Assembly (NCBI RefSeq): GCF_029223585.1
Contig: NZ_CP119423.1
Span: 3,410,001 to 3,474,000, forward strand
Origin: Photobacterium sp. DA100
GTDB taxonomy: Bacteria > Pseudomonadota > Gammaproteobacteria > Enterobacterales > Vibrionaceae
DNA length: 64,000 bases
Reading direction: 5' to 3'
The notes below the pieces were generated by a model that worked only from the letters and a program-made list of their open reading frames with translations, was not told the DNA's origin and searched no databases. Numbering within the stretch: the stretch's first letter is position 1; the number at the start of each line of letters is the position of its first letter. Of this stretch, positions 9,296 through 17,645 are shown one piece after another. The position numbers and the translations under genes were made by a program.

Positions 9296-10570
9296 CGAAT
9301 ATATTTTCAGTGACTCATACCCATCTCTCAATGAGTACATGCCCATCTCCTTGAACCGTTTCGTTGGCATGGCCTGATTGAGCTGCGGCGATAAAGCCAG
9401 ATGCCACCATCCTTTCTCTGACATCGCTAGCTTCCAAGCATTGCGCTCGTTTACGCCTTCTTGGCGTAACCATATCGCTATGCTGTGTCTGCGTTTTCGC
9501 TGCTTGAGTCGGTAGCACCGTAAGCGCCGTCTTATCCATTCATCCAAGCGCTGCATCGCGCTTTTCCGCATGGCGAGCTTGAAGTAGTGTTGCCAACCTC
9601 TTAGATATTGAGTTAGTTCGACTATTACTGTCTTCAACTCTCGTCCTCGATTCCGCTTCGTTATTTGACGCACTCGCTTCTTCATGTGAGTTTGTGCTGT
9701 CTTCGAGATATGGATACTTCCATCTCGTTGGAAGCGATGGCCTAAGTAAGTCCGCTCTGTCACTCTTGTTGCTGCACTCTTCTCCCGGTTGACCGTGAGT
9801 TTCAGTTTCTGCTCCAAGAACTCCGTTATCGAGGCTTTTACTCGATTTGCGGCTTCCTCACTGTGCACGTAGATTTGGCAGTCGTCTGCATATCGGCAGA
9901 ACTTATGCCCTCTTCGTTCAAGCTCTTTATCCAACTCATCTAATACGATATTTGATAGCAGCGGAGATAATGGGCCACCCTGTGGTGTCCCTCGTTGCCT
10001 CTGCTCGACTAACCCGTTTCGCATTATGCCTGCCTGTAGGTATGACCTGATCAGCTTCAGTACCCGTTTATCTGTGATATCTTTCGATAACCTGTGCATC
10101 AGCCTATCGTGGTTCACAGTATCGAAGTATTTCGCTAGGTCAACATCGACTACATAACCCCGCCCCTCCCTGATGTAGTGGCTTGCTGCCGCCAGAGCAT
10201 GGTGGGCACTACGGTTGGGCCTGAACCCGTAACTGCTGTTGGAGAACTTAGGTTCGTAGATATCTGTCAGGACTGATGTGATGGCCTGCTGGACGATCCT
10301 ATCAAGTACCGTTGGGATACCTAGCTGCCTCACTCCCCCACTAGGTTTAGGGATTTCTACACCCAAGACGGGTTGGGGTTGATAGCTACCGTCCAGAAGG
10401 CTCTGGCGGAGCGCTTGCCCATTGGAAGACTGCCGAAGCACCGAGATAGTGGCTGCTATGTCGAGTTTATCAACCCCAGCACATCCCTTGTTCTTCTTTA
10501 CTCTTCTCAGGGCTTGGTTCAGATTCGTTGATGAACAGATCTGCTCCATCAACTGAGTGGAGGTCACCAA
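9257..10570 (-). CDS. ltrA: Group II intron reverse transcriptase/maturase
   Basis: A 437-residue intron-encoded protein. RT motifs are in order: RQLGIPTVLDRIVQQAI (81-97), SYGFRPNRSAHHAL, the metal-binding VDLAKYFDTVNHDRL (143-157), GTPQGGPLSPLLSNI (194-208), and the active site YADD (227-230). The thumb/maturase (GIIM) region contains YLRGWQHYFKLA. There is no HNH endonuclease domain at the C-terminus, typical of class C introns that move into exposed single-stranded DNA. The start is probably TTG at 10570 with AGGAGG seven bases upstream; GTG at 10567 or ATG at 10549 are alternatives. It supports splicing as maturase and reverse transcribes the intron RNA at new sites. Confidence 0.93.
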   Translation of the reverse strand: MVTSTQLMEQICSSTNLNQALRRVKKNKGCAGVDKLDIAATISVLRQSSNGQALRQSLLDGSYQPQPVLGVEIPKPSGGVRQLGIPTVLDRIVQQAITSVLTDIYEPKFSNSSYGFRPNRSAHHALAAASHYIREGRGYVVDVDLAKYFDTVNHDRLMHRLSKDITDKRVLKLIRSYLQAGIMRNGLVEQRQRGTPQGGPLSPLLSNIVLDELDKELERRGHKFCRYADDCQIYVHSEEAANRVKASITEFLEQKLKLTVNREKSAATRVTERTYLGHRFQRDGSIHISKTAQTHMKKRVRQITKRNRGRELKTVIVELTQYLRGWQHYFKLAMRKSAMQRLDEWIRRRLRCYRLKQRKRRHSIAIWLRQEGVNERNAWKLAMSEKGWWHLALSPQLNQAMPTKRFKEMGMYSLRDGYESLKIYSEPPYATHACTVV

Positions 10571-11110
10571 GACTCGTCCTCCTGTCTACGCCAAACATGC
10601 TTGTCATTCTTCGTGGCCATGAGCGTCACTTGCGGTGTTGCCCATTGGTACGTAGAGATATTGTTCATCTTGCTATGACTCCACATGATTGAGTGTCTAA
10701 TGACTGCTTCTTGATATATTCAGTTCCGGCCTTCCCTTGGGTTGTACTTCCCCAAGGTACTATGCCTTCTGCTGACTTCTTATTAACCGTCACGCAGCAT
10801 CACTGCTGCACTAGTCTCGTCCGAGACAGCTAATAAGATCTCCCGAGGTAAGACGTTGTTCTTTCCCTTGGTTGTGCCTGATTTACCCGTACACACTTCC
10901 CGTCGAGGCATTGGGCTATTCTATATATGGCTAGGTTACCCAAGTTGTACTGGCCTACTATCAGATTTCTGTTCGTCACAACCAAGTTTTGCCGTTTGCT
11001 TCCTTCAGATCCCACCTCACGGTGGGCACCCTTGCATAGGCTAACGGTTCTCGCTCGACTGAGCCCGTAGAGGACTTTCACCTCCTAGAACAACGCCATG
11101 CTCGGCGCAC

Positions 11111-11150
11111 CAAAAAAAGCCCGGCGCATTATGGCCGGGCTTTCTGTATC
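11111..11150 (-). terminator. Rho-independent terminator of uppP, used as intron target
   Basis: On the minus strand the stem AAAGCCCGGC / GCCGGGCTTT (arms 11134-11143 and 11116-11125) is followed by seven T's and a G, after which the intron begins at 11110. Before the intron arrived, this hairpin was probably also close enough to end cca transcription from the other side. Confidence 0.88.
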
Positions 11151-11167
11151 AATCCGATGAAAAGGGA

Positions 11168-11971
11168 CTACTGGGTGAGCAGAAACGCCATCAGGCCAGC
11201 GCCAAGCAACAGGCGGTATACCACAAAAGGTAGCATCCCCAGACGCGTCACCAGCTTGAGGAACGCGTGAATACAGGCATAAGCGCTGACAAAAGAGACC
11301 GCGATACCAATGGTCAGGGCCTCAATCTGGATCGGTGCCCCACTGGCCACCAGCTTCATCCCCAGGTAACCACCAGCCAGCAGAATGATCGGGATCGACA
11401 TCAGGAACGAGAAACGCGCTGCGGCTTCTCGAGTAAAGCCCAAGTACAGCGCCGCGGTCATGGTGGCACCGGAACGCGAGGTCCCCGGGATCATTGCCGC
11501 CGCCTGGGCGAGGCCAATAAACAACGAGCGCTTCCAGTCCGCCTGATACTCATCATCTTTCTGCATGGCACGCACATCCACCCACCACAGCAGCAAGCCG
11601 AAGAAAATCGTGGTACAAGCAATGACCCATGCCGAGCGCAGGTAGATCTCGATGATGTCTTTCATGAACAGGCCAAAAATACACGCCGGGATCGTCGCCA
11701 GCACGATCATCCACGCCAGCTTGGACTCGGCACTGTGCTCTTTCTTGAAAATGGAGCTGAACCACGCCGATAGCAGGGCAACCACCTCCTTGCGGAAATA
11801 CCAGATCACCGCAGCCAGCGTTCCGACATGGACGGCAACATCAAACGCCAACCCCTGATCATCCCAGCCCAAAATAGCGGAAGGCAAAATCAAATGAGCA
11901 GAGCTCGATATCGGCAGAAACTCCGTCAGCCCCTGGATCAGGGCCAGCATAAAGGCTTCAAAATAACTCAT
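11168..11971 (-). CDS. uppP: Undecaprenyl-diphosphatase
   Basis: A 267-residue, highly hydrophobic inner-membrane enzyme that removes a phosphate from undecaprenyl diphosphate to recycle the lipid carrier for peptidoglycan, O-antigen and other glycans. It confers bacitracin tolerance when raised (BacA). The two family motifs are present: [15 protein letters not shown] near residue 14 and [11 protein letters not shown] near residue 162, which hold the catalytic Glu, Ser and Arg. Length matches E. coli UppP (273). It lies just downstream of folB-folK on the same strand and ends at the terminator targeted by the intron. Confidence 0.96.
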   Translation of the reverse strand: MSYFEAFMLALIQGLTEFLPISSSAHLILPSAILGWDDQGLAFDVAVHVGTLAAVIWYFRKEVVALLSAWFSSIFKKEHSAESKLAWMIVLATIPACIFGLFMKDIIEIYLRSAWVIACTTIFFGLLLWWVDVRAMQKDDEYQADWKRSLFIGLAQAAAMIPGTSRSGATMTAALYLGFTREAAARFSFLMSIPIILLAGGYLGMKLVASGAPIQIEALTIGIAVSFVSAYACIHAFLKLVTRLGMLPFVVYRLLLGAGLMAFLLTQ

Positions 11972-11979
11972 AACAATCC

Positions 11980-12468
11980 CTAAACAACAAAATGATGCTC
12001 AACAGGCCAAAGTGCCTGTTCAAAACGAGAAGCTTGCCAAAGCTCGGTTACCGTACGGCCATCACCGGGGATCTCCCGATGTGGGCACAACTCCATCAAG
12101 GGCTGCAACACGAAGGCAAACTTGTAAATATCGCTGCGAGGTAGCACCGGATAGCTCTCCTGCACGGTATCCCCGTAGAGGAGAATATCCAGGTCCAGGG
12201 TACGGCTCTGATTTTTTGCGGCATCTGGCGCGCGGCCATGCTGCAGCTCAAGCTGCTTCAGCGCCTGCCAAAGTGTATCTAATGACAAAGACGTTTCGAT
12301 GACAGCAACACAATTAAAAAAGTTCGGCCCGCTAAACCCCACCGGCTCGGCTTCATAAATGGTCGAAACCTGCATGCCCGAGCCCAGCGAGCTCAAACCG
12401 GCCAGGCCCGCCGCAAGGTGGCGTTCACGGTCGATGTTTGAGCCAAGGCTGATGTAGACCGTGGTCAC
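11980..12468 (-). CDS. folK: HPPK, 6-hydroxymethyl-dihydropterin pyrophosphokinase
   Basis: A 162-residue folate enzyme that transfers pyrophosphate from ATP to 6-hydroxymethyl-7,8-dihydropterin. Family features: the opening [17 protein letters not shown], the central [14 protein letters not shown], and the metal/ATP motif [12 protein letters not shown]. It starts with GTG, which overlaps the folB stop by four bases (GTGA), so the two are coupled. E. coli FolK is 159 residues. It is a shorter second-copy type of folK, paired with folB rather than pcnB; whether another folK exists cannot be seen here. Confidence 0.93.
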   Translation of the reverse strand: MTTVYISLGSNIDRERHLAAGLAGLSSLGSGMQVSTIYEAEPVGFSGPNFFNCVAVIETSLSLDTLWQALKQLELQHGRAPDAAKNQSRTLDLDILLYGDTVQESYPVLPRSDIYKFAFVLQPLMELCPHREIPGDGRTVTELWQASRFEQALWPVEHHFVV

Positions 12469-12824
12469 TTGCTTCCCCGCTCAATCACAACCCCCACACC
12501 GCGGGCATTGGCAACCGCACCCGGCTTGGTCACCCGTACCTTGATCCACGGTACCGAGAACTGCGTCATGATCAGGTTAGCGATCTCTTCAGCAACGCGC
12601 TCTACCAGCAAGAAGCGACCCGTTTGAATATGCTGCGTCACGGCATCGCTCACCGCCGCATAATCCAAGGCATAGGCGACATCATCGCTTTGTGCCGCAG
12701 GACGATTATCGTGAGCCATTTCCAAATCAAGCACCAGTTTCTGCTTGATTTCCTGTTCCCAGTCATACACACCAATGGTGGCGATGACTTCTAGATGTTC
12801 GATAAATACTGAATCCATGTTCAA
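12465..12824 (-). CDS. folB: Dihydroneopterin aldolase
   Basis: A 119-residue enzyme of folate synthesis that cleaves 7,8-dihydroneopterin to hydroxymethyl-dihydropterin and glycolaldehyde, and also epimerises its substrate. Family features: VFIEHLEVIATIGVYDWEQ at the N-terminus with the catalytic Glu, the middle LVERVAEEIANLI, and the C-terminal VRVTKPGAV with the active-site Lys. E. coli FolB is 122 residues. It makes the direct substrate of FolK, with which it overlaps. It is divergent from plsY across a 209-base gap in which I saw no convincing promoter box. Confidence 0.95.
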   Translation of the reverse strand: MNMDSVFIEHLEVIATIGVYDWEQEIKQKLVLDLEMAHDNRPAAQSDDVAYALDYAAVSDAVTQHIQTGRFLLVERVAEEIANLIMTQFSVPWIKVRVTKPGAVANARGVGVVIERGSK

Positions 12825-13033
12825 TCGCTAATATTGTTAGAGGTCGGATACCTAATTTGAGCAAAAACGCGTATTATCAGGTCGTAATCGTCTATATACT
12901 ATGATCTTGATTTATATGATCATCGTGTTGCCTATCCGGCGTTGGTTGAGCACTATATCATATGCTGGCCCATGCATCATGGCCGGCGATAGATTAAATC
13001 AGCGCCCTCTGGCCGCTTGCTACAGGACCTTGC

Positions 13034-13657
13034 ATGACACCACTTGTACTCATGATCATTATCGGCGCCTATTTACTGGGTTCAATTTCCAGTGCCGTCC
13101 TGATCTGCCGCCTGTACGGCCTGCCGGATCCGCGCGAGAATGGCTCGGGCAACCCGGGGGCGACCAATGTCCTTCGCCTGGGCGGACGCGGGGCGGCGGC
13201 CAGTGTACTGGTGTGCGATATCCTCAAGGGCATGCTACCGGTCTGGCTGAGCTACTTTATCGGCATCAACCCATTTATGCTGGGTTTCATCGGTATTGCC
13301 GCCTGCCTCGGGCACATCTACCCTATCTTTTTCCATTTCCGCGGCGGCAAAGGTGTCGCGACCGCGTTGGGCGCATTGGCCCCCATTGGCTGGGACCTTA
13401 GCGGCCTGCTGATCAGCACATGGTTACTCACTGTGTTAATCACCGGCTACTCCTCTCTCGGATCCATGGTTACCGCTCTGGCCGCACCATTGTTTACTTG
13501 GTGGGTCAAACCGGAGTACACCATGCCGGTAGCCATGCTGTCATGCCTGATCGTCTTCCGCCACCACGACAACGTTCGCCGCTTGCTCGAAGGGCAAGAA
13601 AGCAAAATCTGGAATAAACTCCAGCGCAGAAACAAAACAACCCCGCCACAAGACTGA
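13034..13657 (+). CDS. plsY: Acyl-phosphate:glycerol-3-phosphate acyltransferase
   Basis: A 207-residue inner-membrane enzyme that makes lysophosphatidic acid from acyl-phosphate and glycerol-3-phosphate, the first step of phospholipid assembly in the PlsX/PlsY route. Three conserved cytoplasmic motifs are visible: [12 protein letters not shown] (phosphate binding), [17 protein letters not shown], and [15 protein letters not shown] near the C-terminus. Five membrane helices are expected. Length fits E. coli PlsY (205). It sits between folB (divergent) and tsaD (convergent), as in E. coli. Confidence 0.95.
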   Translation: MTPLVLMIIIGAYLLGSISSAVLICRLYGLPDPRENGSGNPGATNVLRLGGRGAAASVLVCDILKGMLPVWLSYFIGINPFMLGFIGIAACLGHIYPIFFHFRGGKGVATALGALAPIGWDLSGLLISTWLLTVLITGYSSLGSMVTALAAPLFTWWVKPEYTMPVAMLSCLIVFRHHDNVRRLLEGQESKIWNKLQRRNKTTPPQD

Positions 13658-13688
13658 TATCCAGCCTGTCACGGGGTTGCTTACTCAT
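13636..13688 (-). terminator. Probable terminator of tsaD, overlapping the plsY end
   Basis: Minus strand: GCAACCCCG pairs with CGGGGTTGT across a long loop that can itself pair, and TTTGTTT follows. The stem overlaps the last codons of plsY and may act on both convergent genes. Confidence 0.55.
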
Positions 13689-13722
13689 TGTGCCAAAACT
13701 GCCACTCTATAGACAGTGGGCT

Positions 13723-14745
13723 TTATTCGCCTTTGATCGGCTTGAGCTGATCGATGGGCCAACGCGGATAGGCTTTCACGCCCAAGTCCATCGTTTCTTG
13801 GTTTTTCAGACGCTGCATGCCAGCGAAGGCTATCATCGCCCCGTTATCTGTACAGAATTCAGTACGCGGGTAGAACACCTCGCCGCCCATCTTCGTCATC
13901 ATCGCTTCCAGCTGCTCACGCAGGTGCTTATTGGCACTCACGCCGCCGGCAATCACCAAGCGCTTGAAGCCCGTCTGCTTGAGGGCGCGCTTACACTTGA
14001 TCGCCAAGGTATCCACCACCGCTTCCTGGAACGCGTAGGCAATATCGGCACGGGTCTGCTCGCTATCATCATTGTCGCGGATCGTGTTAGCAGCAAATGT
14101 CTTCAGGCCCGAGAAGCTGAAATCCAGCCCAGGGCGATCAGTCATCGGGCGCGGGAACGTAAAGCGCCCTGCCGTGCCCTTTTCGGCCAAGCGTGACAAT
14201 AGCGGACCACCTGGATAATCCAAGCCCATCAGCTTGGCGGTTTTATCGAATGCCTCGCCGGCCGCATCATCAATCGATTCGCCGAGGATCTGGTATTCGC
14301 CAATGCCTTTCACTTCCACCATCATGGTGTGACCGCCGGACACCAGTAAGGCCACAAACGGAAACTGAGGCGGGTTGTCTTCCAGCATCGGGGCCAGCAG
14401 GTGGCCTTCCATATGGTGTACTGCAACCGCAGGTAGATCCCAGGCATACGCCAGGCTGCGGCCAATAGTTGCACCAACCAGCAGTGCGCCGACCAGACCA
14501 GGGCCCGCGGTATATGCCACGCCATCCAAATCTGCGGGCGTCAAGCCGGCATTGTTAAGCGCTTCCTTGATGAGCGGAATCGTCTTCTTCACATGGTCAC
14601 GCGACGCCAGCTCCGGCACCACACCGCCGTAGTCGGCATGCAGTTTTACCTGGCTGTAAAGTTCATGTGCCAATAGGCCTTTTTCATCATCGAAAATAGC
14701 CACGCCTGTTTCGTCACAGGAGGTTTCGATGCCCAGTATACGCAT
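13723..14745 (-). CDS. tsaD: tRNA t6A37 threonylcarbamoyltransferase TsaD
   Basis: A 340-residue ASKHA-fold protein that, with TsaB and TsaE, transfers the threonylcarbamoyl group to A37 of ANN-decoding tRNAs. It opens with the phosphate-binding [14 protein letters not shown]. The metal-binding motif HMEGH has His at 111 and 115. [11 protein letters not shown] and the C-terminal [12 protein letters not shown] nucleotide/metal motif are also present. Length matches E. coli TsaD (337). It is divergent from rpsU across 184 bases, the classic gamma-proteobacterial arrangement. Confidence 0.97.
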   Translation of the reverse strand: MRILGIETSCDETGVAIFDDEKGLLAHELYSQVKLHADYGGVVPELASRDHVKKTIPLIKEALNNAGLTPADLDGVAYTAGPGLVGALLVGATIGRSLAYAWDLPAVAVHHMEGHLLAPMLEDNPPQFPFVALLVSGGHTMMVEVKGIGEYQILGESIDDAAGEAFDKTAKLMGLDYPGGPLLSRLAEKGTAGRFTFPRPMTDRPGLDFSFSGLKTFAANTIRDNDDSEQTRADIAYAFQEAVVDTLAIKCKRALKQTGFKRLVIAGGVSANKHLREQLEAMMTKMGGEVFYPRTEFCTDNGAMIAFAGMQRLKNQETMDLGVKAYPRWPIDQLKPIKGE

Positions 14746-14825
14746 AACAACCTCTATACTTATGGTAATTGGGGGCCATACTACCGCCCTTGACAGAAAT
14801 TAACCAGTTCGGGGTTGCAGAATGC

Positions 14826-14855
14826 TTTACAAATGCCCCCAGATCAGATTAGAAT
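14826..14855 (+). promoter_or_regulatory. Promoter of the rpsU-yqeY-dnaG-rpoD operon
   Basis: -35 TTTACA (14826-14831) and -10 TAGAAT (14850-14855), with an 18-base spacer. The leader has a GCTGAC / GTCAGC hairpin (14875-14898) before the rpsU start. Confidence 0.6.
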
Positions 14856-14929
14856 TTCGCACCATTTTTAATCAGCTGACACTTTATTGAACGTCAGCAT
14901 TAACCGAATCACTCTGAGGTGAGTATTAC

Positions 14930-15145
14930 ATGCCAGTAATCAAAGTACGTGAAAACGAACCGTTTGACGTAGCACTACGTCGTTTCAAGCGCTCTTGCGA
15001 AAAAGCAGGTATCCTTTCTGAAGTTCGTCGTCGTGAGCACTTCGAAAAGCCTACTACTGTACGTAAGCGTGCGAAAGCAGCGGCAGTTAAGCGTCACCTG
15101 AAGAAATTGGCTCGCGAAAACGCGCGTCGCGTTCGTCTGTACTAA
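14930..15145 (+). CDS. rpsU: 30S ribosomal protein S21
   Basis: A 71-residue, very basic ribosomal protein with the family sequence features [20 protein letters not shown] at the N-terminus and [10 protein letters not shown] at the C-terminus. Length is identical to E. coli S21. It is the first gene of the macromolecular-synthesis operon, preceded by a strong ribosome site (TGAGGTGAG). S21 sits on the small subunit near the anti-Shine-Dalgarno end of 16S rRNA and helps initiation. Confidence 0.98.
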   Translation: MPVIKVRENEPFDVALRRFKRSCEKAGILSEVRRREHFEKPTTVRKRAKAAAVKRHLKKLARENARRVRLY

Positions 15146-15172
15146 TCTGCTGATTAACAGAAGGAACGTGTT

Positions 15173-15616
15173 ATGACCCTGATTGAACGTCTTAAAGACG
15201 AACAAAAAGCAGCGATGAAAGCCAAAGACAAACCTCGTCTTGGCACTATTCGCTTGGTAATGGCTGCCATCAAACAGCGTGAAGTCGATGAAAAGATCAC
15301 TCTTTCCGAAGACGACGTGCTGGCAGTACTGACCAAAATGGTAAAACAGCGCCGTGATTCTGTTGCTCAATATGAAGCAGCAGGTCGCCAAGATCTTGCT
15401 GATGTCGAGCTTGCCGAAATCACAGTACTGGAAGAGTTTATGCCACAGCCGCTGAGCGACGATGAAGTCGCCGCTCTGCTGGATGAGGCAATTGCTGCGA
15501 CCGGTGCTGCCAGCATGCAAGACATGGGCAAGCTAATGGGTGTGCTGAAGCCACAAGTTCAGGGTCGTGCCGATATGGGTAAAGTTAGCCAGCTGGTGAA
15601 AGCCAAGCTAGGTTAA
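15173..15616 (+). CDS. yqeY: GatB/YqeY-domain protein
   Basis: A 147-residue protein of the GatB/YqeY family: a helical N-terminus (LIERLKDEQKAAMKAKDK) and a C-terminal YqeY tRNA-interacting fold (MGKLMGVLKPQVQGRADMG). The same fold forms the tail of GatB in tRNA-dependent amidotransferase, so a role with tRNA or aminoacylation is suspected; the true function is not known. It lies 27 bases after rpsU and before dnaG. E. coli lacks this gene at this place, while vibrios have it. Confidence 0.9.
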   Translation: MTLIERLKDEQKAAMKAKDKPRLGTIRLVMAAIKQREVDEKITLSEDDVLAVLTKMVKQRRDSVAQYEAAGRQDLADVELAEITVLEEFMPQPLSDDEVAALLDEAIAATGAASMQDMGKLMGVLKPQVQGRADMGKVSQLVKAKLG

Positions 15617-15633
15617 TCCCTACCCTTATTCTG

Positions 15634-15678
15634 CAACAAGCCGTGCTATCCGGTTCCGGACTGCGCGGCTTGTTCGTA
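15634..15678 (+). other. Inverted repeat between yqeY and dnaG (possible attenuator/processing site)
   Basis: AACAAGCCG and CGGCTTGTT form a 9-bp stem with a ~20-base loop that contains a second small GC stem (CCGG-TT-CCGG). No T-run follows, so this is not a clear terminator. In E. coli a terminator and processing site in this operon lower primase output; a similar role is inferred. Confidence 0.5.
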
Positions 15679-15791
15679 TTCAGCATCCGTCGATATTATT
15701 TCTCCGGTAACAAATCAAAATGCTATCATCACTTGGCGATAACACTTTGATTTGCTAACCCCACTCCAACGCAGGCAGGTAACACCACGCT

Positions 15792-17552
15792 ATGGCAGGA
15801 AAAATCCCACGTACATTTATCGATGATCTGATCTCGCGCCATGACATCGTGGATATTGTGGATGCCAGGGTAAAGCTCAAGAAACAGGGCAAGAACTTTG
15901 GTGCCTGCTGCCCGTTCCACAACGAAAAAACCCCATCGTTTTCGGTCAGCCAGGAAAAACAGTTCTACCACTGTTTTGGCTGCGGTGCCCACGGCAACGT
16001 CCTCGACTTCGTGATGGAATTCGACCGGCTGGAGTTTGTCGAAGCCATCGAAGAACTGGCCTCGCAATTGGGGCTCGAAGTCCCGCGCGAACAAGGTAGC
16101 GGCGGCGGGCAGTCCGGTGCGCGCAGCAAAGAAAAGCTCGGCCTGTACGAGATGATGGGCCAGATCTCCCAGTTCTACCAGAGCCAGCTGCGTACCCAGG
16201 AAGGTCAGGTTGCCATCGACTACCTCAAAGGACGGGGGCTGTCGGGCGAGGTAGTCAAGAAATTCGGTATCGGTTTTGTGCCGGATCAGTGGGATCTGAT
16301 CCGCAACCGCTTTGGTCGCGATATGCAGGCCCAGCAGGCACTGGTCAGTGCCGGTATGCTGATTGAAAACGACAACGGCAGACGCTACGACCGCTTCCGT
16401 GGCCGGGTGATGTTCCCGATCCACGACCGCCGCGGCAGGGTGATCGGCTTCGGTGGCCGGGTACTGGGTGACGGTACGCCAAAGTACCTCAACTCGCCGG
16501 AAACCCCGATTTTCCACAAGGGGCGTGAGCTCTATGGCCTGTACGAAGTCCTGCAGGCCCACCGCGAGCCGGAGAGGCTGCTGGTCGTCGAAGGCTATAT
16601 GGATGTTGTCGCCCTAGCCCAGTTCGGGGTTGACTATGCCGTAGCCTCGCTGGGTACGTCTACTACCGGCGATCATATCCAGATGATGTTCCGCCAGACC
16701 GGCACCGTGGTGTGCTGCTACGACGGCGACCGGGCCGGCCGCGATGCGGCATGGCGTGCAATGGAGCAGGCCCTACCGTACCTCAACGACGGCCGCCAGC
16801 TTAAATTTATGTTCCTCCCGGACGGTGAGGATCCCGACACCTATATCCGCCAGTACGGCCAGGACGGGTTCGAGCAGCAAGTCGACCAGGCCATGACCCT
16901 GTCGGACTTCATGTTCAGCACCCTGCTGCAGCAGGTGGATACCAGCAGCAACGAAGGCAAGGCCAAGCTCAGCACCCTGGCCGTGCCGCTTATCGATAAA
17001 GTACCCGGCGGTACCCTGCGCCTCTATTTGCGCGAGATGCTTGGCAGAAAACTAGGATTGCCCAACGAAGAGCAACTGCAGCAACTAATCTCAAAGCAAG
17101 GGGCCGAGACACATAGGAAAGCCGGCCAGCCGGAAATCAAGCGTACCCCGATGCGGGAGGTTATCGCCCTGCTGATCCAGAACCCAGAATTTGTGAATAG
17201 CCTAGAATTTGATATGGCCGCATTTGAAGGGATTGAAGTCGCTGGACTAAATTTATTGATAACAATAGTTGAAAAGTGTCGGGCGAACCCCAATATTAAA
17301 ACTGGACAACTCCTAGAGGGTTGGCGCGGAAGCAAAAGTGAAGGGATGCTGGCACGTCTGGCAGCCTGGGAACTCCCCCTCGCCAAAGAAGAGGACAACA
17401 CTCTAGATGTTTTTCTTGACGCAATGGACAAAGTCATCGACCAGTGCGTTAAACAACAAATCGAAAAGTTGCAGGCTAAATCGAGAACCGTCGGCTTATC
17501 AGTCGAAGAGAAACGGGAATTGCAGTTGCTGATACTCAACCGTCCCGGCTAG
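15792..17552 (+). CDS. dnaG: DNA primase
   Basis: A 586-residue primase that lays down RNA primers for replication. The N-terminal CHC2 zinc finger has C40, H43, C61 and C64. The RNA polymerase domain follows, with the basic YDRFRGRVMFPI segment and a Toprim fold (VVEGYMDVVALAQFGV and the acidic YDGDRAGRDAAWRA). The C-terminal ~140 residues bind DnaB helicase. E. coli DnaG is 581 residues. It is the third gene of the rpsU operon. Its last third is visibly less GC-rich than the first two thirds, common for the fast-evolving DnaB-binding part. Confidence 0.98.
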   Translation: MAGKIPRTFIDDLISRHDIVDIVDARVKLKKQGKNFGACCPFHNEKTPSFSVSQEKQFYHCFGCGAHGNVLDFVMEFDRLEFVEAIEELASQLGLEVPREQGSGGGQSGARSKEKLGLYEMMGQISQFYQSQLRTQEGQVAIDYLKGRGLSGEVVKKFGIGFVPDQWDLIRNRFGRDMQAQQALVSAGMLIENDNGRRYDRFRGRVMFPIHDRRGRVIGFGGRVLGDGTPKYLNSPETPIFHKGRELYGLYEVLQAHREPERLLVVEGYMDVVALAQFGVDYAVASLGTSTTGDHIQMMFRQTGTVVCCYDGDRAGRDAAWRAMEQALPYLNDGRQLKFMFLPDGEDPDTYIRQYGQDGFEQQVDQAMTLSDFMFSTLLQQVDTSSNEGKAKLSTLAVPLIDKVPGGTLRLYLREMLGRKLGLPNEEQLQQLISKQGAETHRKAGQPEIKRTPMREVIALLIQNPEFVNSLEFDMAAFEGIEVAGLNLLITIVEKCRANPNIKTGQLLEGWRGSKSEGMLARLAAWELPLAKEEDNTLDVFLDAMDKVIDQCVKQQIEKLQAKSRTVGLSVEEKRELQLLILNRPG

Positions 17553-17556
17553 TAAG

Positions 17557-17585
17557 TAGTCATCAATTAAGAAATTTGTTATAAT
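17557..17585 (+). promoter_or_regulatory. Promoter directly upstream of rpoD
   Basis: -35 TAGTCA (17557-17562), a 17-base spacer, and an extended -10 TGTTATAAT (hexamer 17580-17585). It lies in the 93-base dnaG-rpoD gap and would let sigma factor be made apart from the operon promoter. Confidence 0.65.
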
Positions 17586-17645
17586 TATTGGTTTGCATCT
17601 CTGCATACTACTATTCTCAATCAGACCCTAAGTTGGATATCGTCT

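Larger units (their letters stand above)
9222..11110 (-). mobile_element. Group II intron (class C type), complete, with encoded reverse transcriptase
   Basis: A complete retroelement of about 1.89 kb on the minus strand. The 5' end reads GTGCGCC from base 11110, followed by the domain I strand ending in GAAAGTCCTC, both typical of bacterial group II introns. The reverse transcriptase frame occupies domain IV. Domain V (9261-9295) carries a CGC catalytic triad rather than AGC, as known for class C. Domain VI and the 3' end lie at about 9222-9256. The 5' exon is the uppP rho-independent terminator: the intron begins directly after its T-run (TTTTTTTG), the target-site habit of class C introns. 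The 3' boundary is uncertain by a few bases. No disruption of the frame or ribozyme ends was seen, so it may be active. Confidence 0.9.

Noticed and set aside
10830..11081. 83-codon frame on the minus strand (starts MKVLYGLSRARTV)
   Set aside because: It lies in domain I of the group II intron, where the sequence is constrained as RNA. Such frames are often wrongly annotated as hypothetical proteins.
9222..11110. Retron or diversity-generating element for the reverse transcriptase
   Set aside because: The maturase region, domain V/VI and the GTGCGCC end show a group II intron. No msr/msd or template-repeat pair was seen.
12901..13401. 166-codon plus-strand frame overlapping plsY
   Set aside because: It is a shadow of plsY in another frame; plsY has all three family motifs.
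15729..16562. 277-codon minus-strand frame opposite dnaG
   Set aside because: It is antisense to the zinc-finger and polymerase domains of DnaG. Long antisense frames are expected in GC-rich, codon-biased genes.
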